Shown here in pieces: positions 42,234 through 45,714 of a DNA stretch of 45,714 nt. A program made the position numbers and the translations under genes. The stretch's first letter is position 1. Every line of letters begins with the position of its first letter. The notes below the pieces were generated by a model that saw nothing but the letters and a program-made list of their open reading frames with translations, was not told where the DNA came from and searched no databases. This DNA is from an uncultured Clostridia bacterium (lineage in GTDB: Bacteria > Bacillota > Clostridia > Christensenellales > Pumilibacteraceae): positions 1 through 45,714 of the forward strand of contig CAMUAL010000013.1 in NCBI GenBank assembly GCA_947086925.1, written 5' to 3'.

Positions 42234-43541
42234 ATGAACGGTAAAAACAAAGACATAATAGCGGCAATAGCCACACCCGCGGGGCGGGGAGCGATAAGTT
42301 GCGTAAGACTCTCGGGAAACGGAAGTGCCGAAATGGTAAAAGAGCTTACCGACGTTAAGGGAAGTTTCGAACATGCGAAAATGGTTTCCTGCAAATTCGA
42401 CGGCAGAATAAAAGACAAGATAATGGCTGTCGTATTTTTAAACGGAAAGAGCTACACCGGCGAGGAGAGTGCGGAACTGTATTTTCACGGCGGCAAATAT
42501 CTTACCGAGCAGGCACTTTTAAGTGTAATCGACAAAGGAGCGCGAATAGCGGAAGCCGGGGAATTTACCAGGCGAGCGTTTTTAAACGGTAAGATAGATT
42601 TGACGCAAGCCGAGGGAATAGGCGATTTGATAGACGGCGACAATCTCGTTTCTTTGGAAGCGGCGTATGAGCAGAGCGAGGGTAAAACAAGAAAATCGAT
42701 TGATTTTATTTACGATAAAGCGGCATACTGTGCGGCAAAAGCGGAAGTAAGCATAGATTATCCCGAGGAGGATATAGAGGAACAGACACGCGAAGAACTG
42801 ATACAAAGCATCGAGGAAATAAAGAAACTTATCAAAAAGGAAACCGACGGATTCGGCGGAGGGCGGATAAAAAGGGAAGGCGCAAAAATAGCCATTGTGG
42901 GAAAAACCAACGCGGGAAAAAGCACTCTTTTCAACACTCTGCTTAATTCCGAGCGGGCGATAGTTTCCGACGAAGAAGGAACTACGAGAGACACAATAGA
43001 AGAAAAGATAATATATAAAGGTGCGGCATTTGTGCTTACCGATACCGCGGGAATAAGGGAAACCGAAAGCAAAGCGGAGCAAATGGGAATAGAAAGAAGT
43101 AAACTTGCCCAAAGAGAAGCCGACGCCGTGGTAAGAGTGGTGAAGTACGAGGGAAAGAACATAAAAGGCAACGACGGCGAAATAACGGTTGTAAATTATT
43201 TTAACGAGTGCGGCGATAAAGTAAAAAAATCCGATTCTGACGTAATAAATTTAAACGCGAAAACAGGCGAAGGAACGGAATTGCTTAAAGAAGAAATTTA
43301 CAGGCGGGTAAAAGACAAAACCAAAAACGGAGGCTCGGTAAATAATTTAAGGCAGTATTCGGCACTGACCGAGGCGTACGACTGTTTAACGAGAGCAACC
43401 GAAGCGGCAAAAAATCTTACTCTCGACTGCGTGTGCGCAGACTTACACGGCGCACTTACGGAGCTTGGAAACATAACGGGAAGAAACGCAAGCGACAGTA
43501 TTATAGACGAGATATTTTCGCACTTCTGCGTAGGAAAGTAA
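42234..43541 (+). CDS. mnmE: tRNA modification GTPase MnmE
   Basis: A 435-residue GTPase which, with MnmG, installs the carboxymethylaminomethyl group on wobble uridines. The N-terminal formyl-THF-binding domain begins DIIAAIATPAGRGAIS. The G domain has GKTNAGKSTLFN near residue 223, TTRDT near 250 and DTAGIRETE near 270. The C-terminal end FCVGK supplies the conserved cysteine. It is slightly shorter than the usual 450 or so. It has an AAAAGG ribosome-binding site. mnmG is not adjacent in this window, although it usually follows. The gene begins 27 nt after the last DnaA-like box. Confidence 0.94.
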   Translation: MNGKNKDIIAAIATPAGRGAISCVRLSGNGSAEMVKELTDVKGSFEHAKMVSCKFDGRIKDKIMAVVFLNGKSYTGEESAELYFHGGKYLTEQALLSVIDKGARIAEAGEFTRRAFLNGKIDLTQAEGIGDLIDGDNLVSLEAAYEQSEGKTRKSIDFIYDKAAYCAAKAEVSIDYPEEDIEEQTREELIQSIEEIKKLIKKETDGFGGGRIKREGAKIAIVGKTNAGKSTLFNTLLNSERAIVSDEEGTTRDTIEEKIIYKGAAFVLTDTAGIRETESKAEQMGIERSKLAQREADAVVRVVKYEGKNIKGNDGEITVVNYFNECGDKVKKSDSDVINLNAKTGEGTELLKEEIYRRVKDKTKNGGSVNNLRQYSALTEAYDCLTRATEAAKNLTLDCVCADLHGALTELGNITGRNASDSIIDEIFSHFCVGK

Positions 43542-43610
43542 ATAAATCGGATTATTCAATAATCAATCAAAGGAATCGGCGTGAAAAAAAGCGAGTAAAA
43601 AAGAAGAAAA

Positions 43611-44060
43611 ATGAAGATTATCGATACAAATAAAAAAGCGTATTTCGACTACGAAATAACCGAAACGGTAGAGGCGGGAATCGTCTTGGAGGGAAGCGAA
43701 GTAAAATCGGTCAAGCAGGGCAACGCGCGATTGCGCGACAGCTTTTGTCAGCTTGACGGCGGCGAGCTGTGGATTAAAAACTTTTTCATAGCAACATACG
43801 AAAAAGGAAATTCGTTTGCGCCCGACCCGCGTCGCAACCGCAAACTGTTGTTGCACCGAGGCGAAATAGACAAGTTGGAAGGCAAAATCAGGCAAAAGGG
43901 ACTTACTCTTGTGCCTACGAAGCTGTACTTTTCACGCAATAAAGTTAAAATAGAAATAGGAGTGGGACGCGGCAAAAAGCTGTACGATAAGCGTGAAACC
44001 GCCCGAAACAAAGCAATCAAACGCGACACCGAACGGGCGATAAAAGAAAGCGGCAAGTAA
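43611..44060 (+). CDS. smpB: SsrA-binding protein SmpB
   Basis: A 149-residue protein that brings tmRNA to stalled ribosomes for trans-translation. It shows the family's beta-barrel start (NKKAYFDYEITETVEAGIVL), GSEVKSVKQGNARL near residue 28, PDPRRNRKLLLHR near 65 and the basic C-terminal tail GRGKKLYDKRETARNKA. The length is typical. The ssrA gene was not found in the window. It follows mnmE by 69 nt and precedes the citrate synthase gene by 73 nt on the same strand. Confidence 0.95.
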   Translation: MKIIDTNKKAYFDYEITETVEAGIVLEGSEVKSVKQGNARLRDSFCQLDGGELWIKNFFIATYEKGNSFAPDPRRNRKLLLHRGEIDKLEGKIRQKGLTLVPTKLYFSRNKVKIEIGVGRGKKLYDKRETARNKAIKRDTERAIKESGK

Positions 44061-44133
44061 AAAAGTCGAAAAGCGAATTTTCGGTGAAGGACGGAACAAT
44101 AGAAACATACAGTCGAGAGGAGGCATAAAAGTA

Positions 44134-45501
44134 ATGGAATTTAACGAATTTATAAGCTCGGTGATGCCGAAGATAGAAAAACTCAGCGAAATGGCGCGCG
44201 ACAGTACGATAATAGACAACACGTTTTACTATAAGTACGACGTTAAAAGAGGATTGCGCGACCAGCGCGGCGTGGGAGTGCTTGCGGGCTTAACCGATAT
44301 ATCGGATATAATAGGCAAGGAAATAGACAAAGACGGCAAAACCGTGCCTTGCAAAGGTATACTCAGGTATCGCGGACTCGATATAAACGACATAGTGCAC
44401 GGCTTTGTGTCGGAAAACCGATTCGGATTCGAGGAAACCGCATATTTGCTTCTGTTCGGCTGTCTGCCAAACAAAAAAGAACTCAAAGAATTTACAGAAC
44501 TGCTTTGCGGACTCAGAAGTCTGCCGCTGTCGTTCGTGCGCGACGTAATAATGAAAGCTCCGAGCGTAGACATGATGAACGGACTCAGCCGAAGCGTACT
44601 CACTCTGTATTCTTACGACGATAAAGCGGACGACATAAGCATAGTGAACGTGCTTAGGCAATGTTTGCAGCTCATTGCTCAGTTTCCGCTTGTTTCGGTG
44701 TACTCTTATCAGGTGTATAAATATTACCACGAGGAAGGCGGACTTGTAATACACACTCCGCAAAAGGAATTATCTACCGCCGAAAACATGTTGCACCTTC
44801 TTCGCGCCGACGGCAAGTATACCGAGTTAGAGGCCAAGATACTCGATATGATGCTTGTGCTTCATGCAGAGCACGGCGGCGGCAATAACTCTACGTTTAC
44901 AACCCATGTGGTTACGAGCAGCGGCGCGGACACATATTCGGTGATTGCGGCGGCGCTCGGCTCGTTGAAAGGGCCTAGGCACGGCGGCGCGAATATAAAA
45001 GTTACAAGAATGTTCGAGGACATGAAAGCCAACATAAAAAACCACACCGACGGCGAAGTGAGAAATTACTTGAACAAACTGCTCAACAAAGAGGCGTTTG
45101 ACCGTTCGGGACTTATTTACGGAATAGGGCATGCGGTTTATTCGCAGTCCGACCCCCGAGCGGAAATAATAAAATCGTATGTAGAGCGTCTTGCCGAAGC
45201 CAAAAACAAAACCGAGGACTTCGAGTTGTATGAAAAAATCGAGCGTCTTGCCCCCGAAGTTATAAACGAAAACCGCACAATGTACAAAGGCGTTTCTGCA
45301 AACGTAGACTTTTATTCGGGTTTCGTAAATTCCATGCTCGGCATACCCACCGAGCTGTTTACCCCCATATTTGCGGTAAGTCGCATAGTCGGTTGGTCGG
45401 CGCACCGCATCGAAGAACTGAGCAACAACGGCAAAATAATACGCCCCAACTATAAATGTATTTCCGAAATCGGAAAGTACGTGCCGCTTAACGAAAGATA
45501 A
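44134..45501 (+). CDS. Citrate synthase
   Basis: A 455-residue citrate synthase family enzyme that condenses acetyl-CoA with oxaloacetate. Catalytic residues are visible: histidine in HAEHGGGNNS near residue 248, histidine in GIGHAVYSQSDPR near 334 and aspartate in SANVDFYSG near 389. An N-terminal extension of about 45 residues precedes the core, as in some clostridial citrate synthases. In a fermenting clostridium it may feed an incomplete TCA cycle towards glutamate. A GAGGAGG ribosome-binding site lies upstream. No aconitase or isocitrate dehydrogenase gene is in the window, and specificity for 2-methylcitrate cannot be excluded. Confidence 0.9.
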   Translation: MEFNEFISSVMPKIEKLSEMARDSTIIDNTFYYKYDVKRGLRDQRGVGVLAGLTDISDIIGKEIDKDGKTVPCKGILRYRGLDINDIVHGFVSENRFGFEETAYLLLFGCLPNKKELKEFTELLCGLRSLPLSFVRDVIMKAPSVDMMNGLSRSVLTLYSYDDKADDISIVNVLRQCLQLIAQFPLVSVYSYQVYKYYHEEGGLVIHTPQKELSTAENMLHLLRADGKYTELEAKILDMMLVLHAEHGGGNNSTFTTHVVTSSGADTYSVIAAALGSLKGPRHGGANIKVTRMFEDMKANIKNHTDGEVRNYLNKLLNKEAFDRSGLIYGIGHAVYSQSDPRAEIIKSYVERLAEAKNKTEDFELYEKIERLAPEVINENRTMYKGVSANVDFYSGFVNSMLGIPTELFTPIFAVSRIVGWSAHRIEELSNNGKIIRPNYKCISEIGKYVPLNER

Positions 45502-45551
45502 TTTCTGCGGTTTTTCCATTAAAATAACGAATATAACGAAAAACAAATCCG

Positions 45552-45714
45552 CGGTTGCGGAACGTAATTTTCAGCAAAAGCAAAGATACTCGGTGTGACG
45601 GTGGAAAACAGCGAAAATAAACGGGGTTCACGGTTGCGGAACGTAATTTTCAGCAAAAACAAAGATACTCGGTGTGACGGTGGAAAACAGCGAAAATAAA
45701 CGGGGTTCACGGTT
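45552..45714. repeat. 79-bp tandem repeat, truncated by the window end
   Basis: Two complete 79-bp units (starting at 45552 and 45631) and the first 5 bp of a third (45710) follow the citrate synthase gene. The two units differ at only one base in the part compared (AAAAGC versus AAAAAC at 45588 and 45667). 79 is not a multiple of three, so a coding repeat is unlikely. The array probably continues to the right. Confidence 0.9.

Noticed and set aside
43950..44133. tmRNA gene next to smpB
   Set aside because: The spacing is only 73 nt between smpB and the next gene and no tRNA-like ends are present.

Overview
The window looks like a chromosomal segment of an anaerobic, low-to-mid GC Firmicute of the class Clostridia, probably an uncultured lineage. 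The evidence is two [FeFe]-hydrogenase homologues, a PurF with iron-sulfur ligand cysteines, a SpoIIE-type phosphatase, Soj/Spo0J-type ParA and ParB, a YugP-type metallopeptidase and very regular sigma-A promoters (TTGACA-like, 17 bp, TATAAT, often as TGATATAAT). No sequence search was possible, so taxonomy and family names are judgements from motifs.

Layout. 1-550: tail of a tyrosine recombinase next to a tRNA-Pro(CGG) gene, probably the edge of an integrated element lying to the left. 0.7-4.8 kb: housekeeping genes (SDR, metallophosphoesterase, zinc-ribbon protein, purF) with dispersed repeats. 4.96-9.7 kb: a minus-strand hydrogen/redox locus containing a [2Fe-2S] thioredoxin-like protein, a PAS-bearing sensory [FeFe]-hydrogenase homologue, a SpoIIE-type phosphatase and, from its own promoter, a group-B-like [FeFe]-hydrogenase. 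9.9-12.9 kb: htpG-glf. 13.2-15.7 kb: mazG-dus-small membrane protein. 15.9-18.2 kb: an OmpR-type two-component pair. 18.5-26.5 kb: a TPR-like protein, cation/proton antiporter, RsmB/RsmF-type methyltransferase, YcxB-like protein, YugP peptidase, a Myb-like protein and several unknowns, with many repeats between them.

26.7-42.2 kb is the origin-proximal part. parA is translationally coupled to an AraC-type regulator and separated from parB by a nucleotidyltransferase gene. After parB comes 3.86 kb with no credible gene. It holds two parS-like sites, four copies of a 16-bp dyad and a cluster of DnaA-box-like sites. A second DnaA-box cluster, with an adjacent TAG/TAA triplet run and AT-rich DNA, lies between rsmG and mnmE at 41.9-42.2 kb. 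In the lines sampled, sense-strand base use changes from C-rich in parA, araC, parB and rsmG to G-rich in mnmE, smpB and the citrate synthase gene, so the replication origin is probably at one or both sites; dnaA itself is not in the window. Between the sites lie an esterase/acyltransferase/acyl-CoA-ligase operon, an SDR, an apparently inactive alpha/beta-hydrolase-like protein and lepB. The right end carries mnmE-smpB-citrate synthase and a 79-bp tandem repeat cut by the window edge.

The most unusual observations are: (1) a pair of about 123-nt elements at 25.15 and 37.83 kb whose sequences differ but whose four nested stems are kept by compensatory base changes; (2) five genes whose consensus promoter ends about 6-9 nt before the ATG, predicting leaderless mRNAs; (3) parS-like sites sharing the same departure from the canonical motif; and (4) the gene-free origin region with repeated dyads. 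These are inferences from sequence alone; no function has been shown for the elements.
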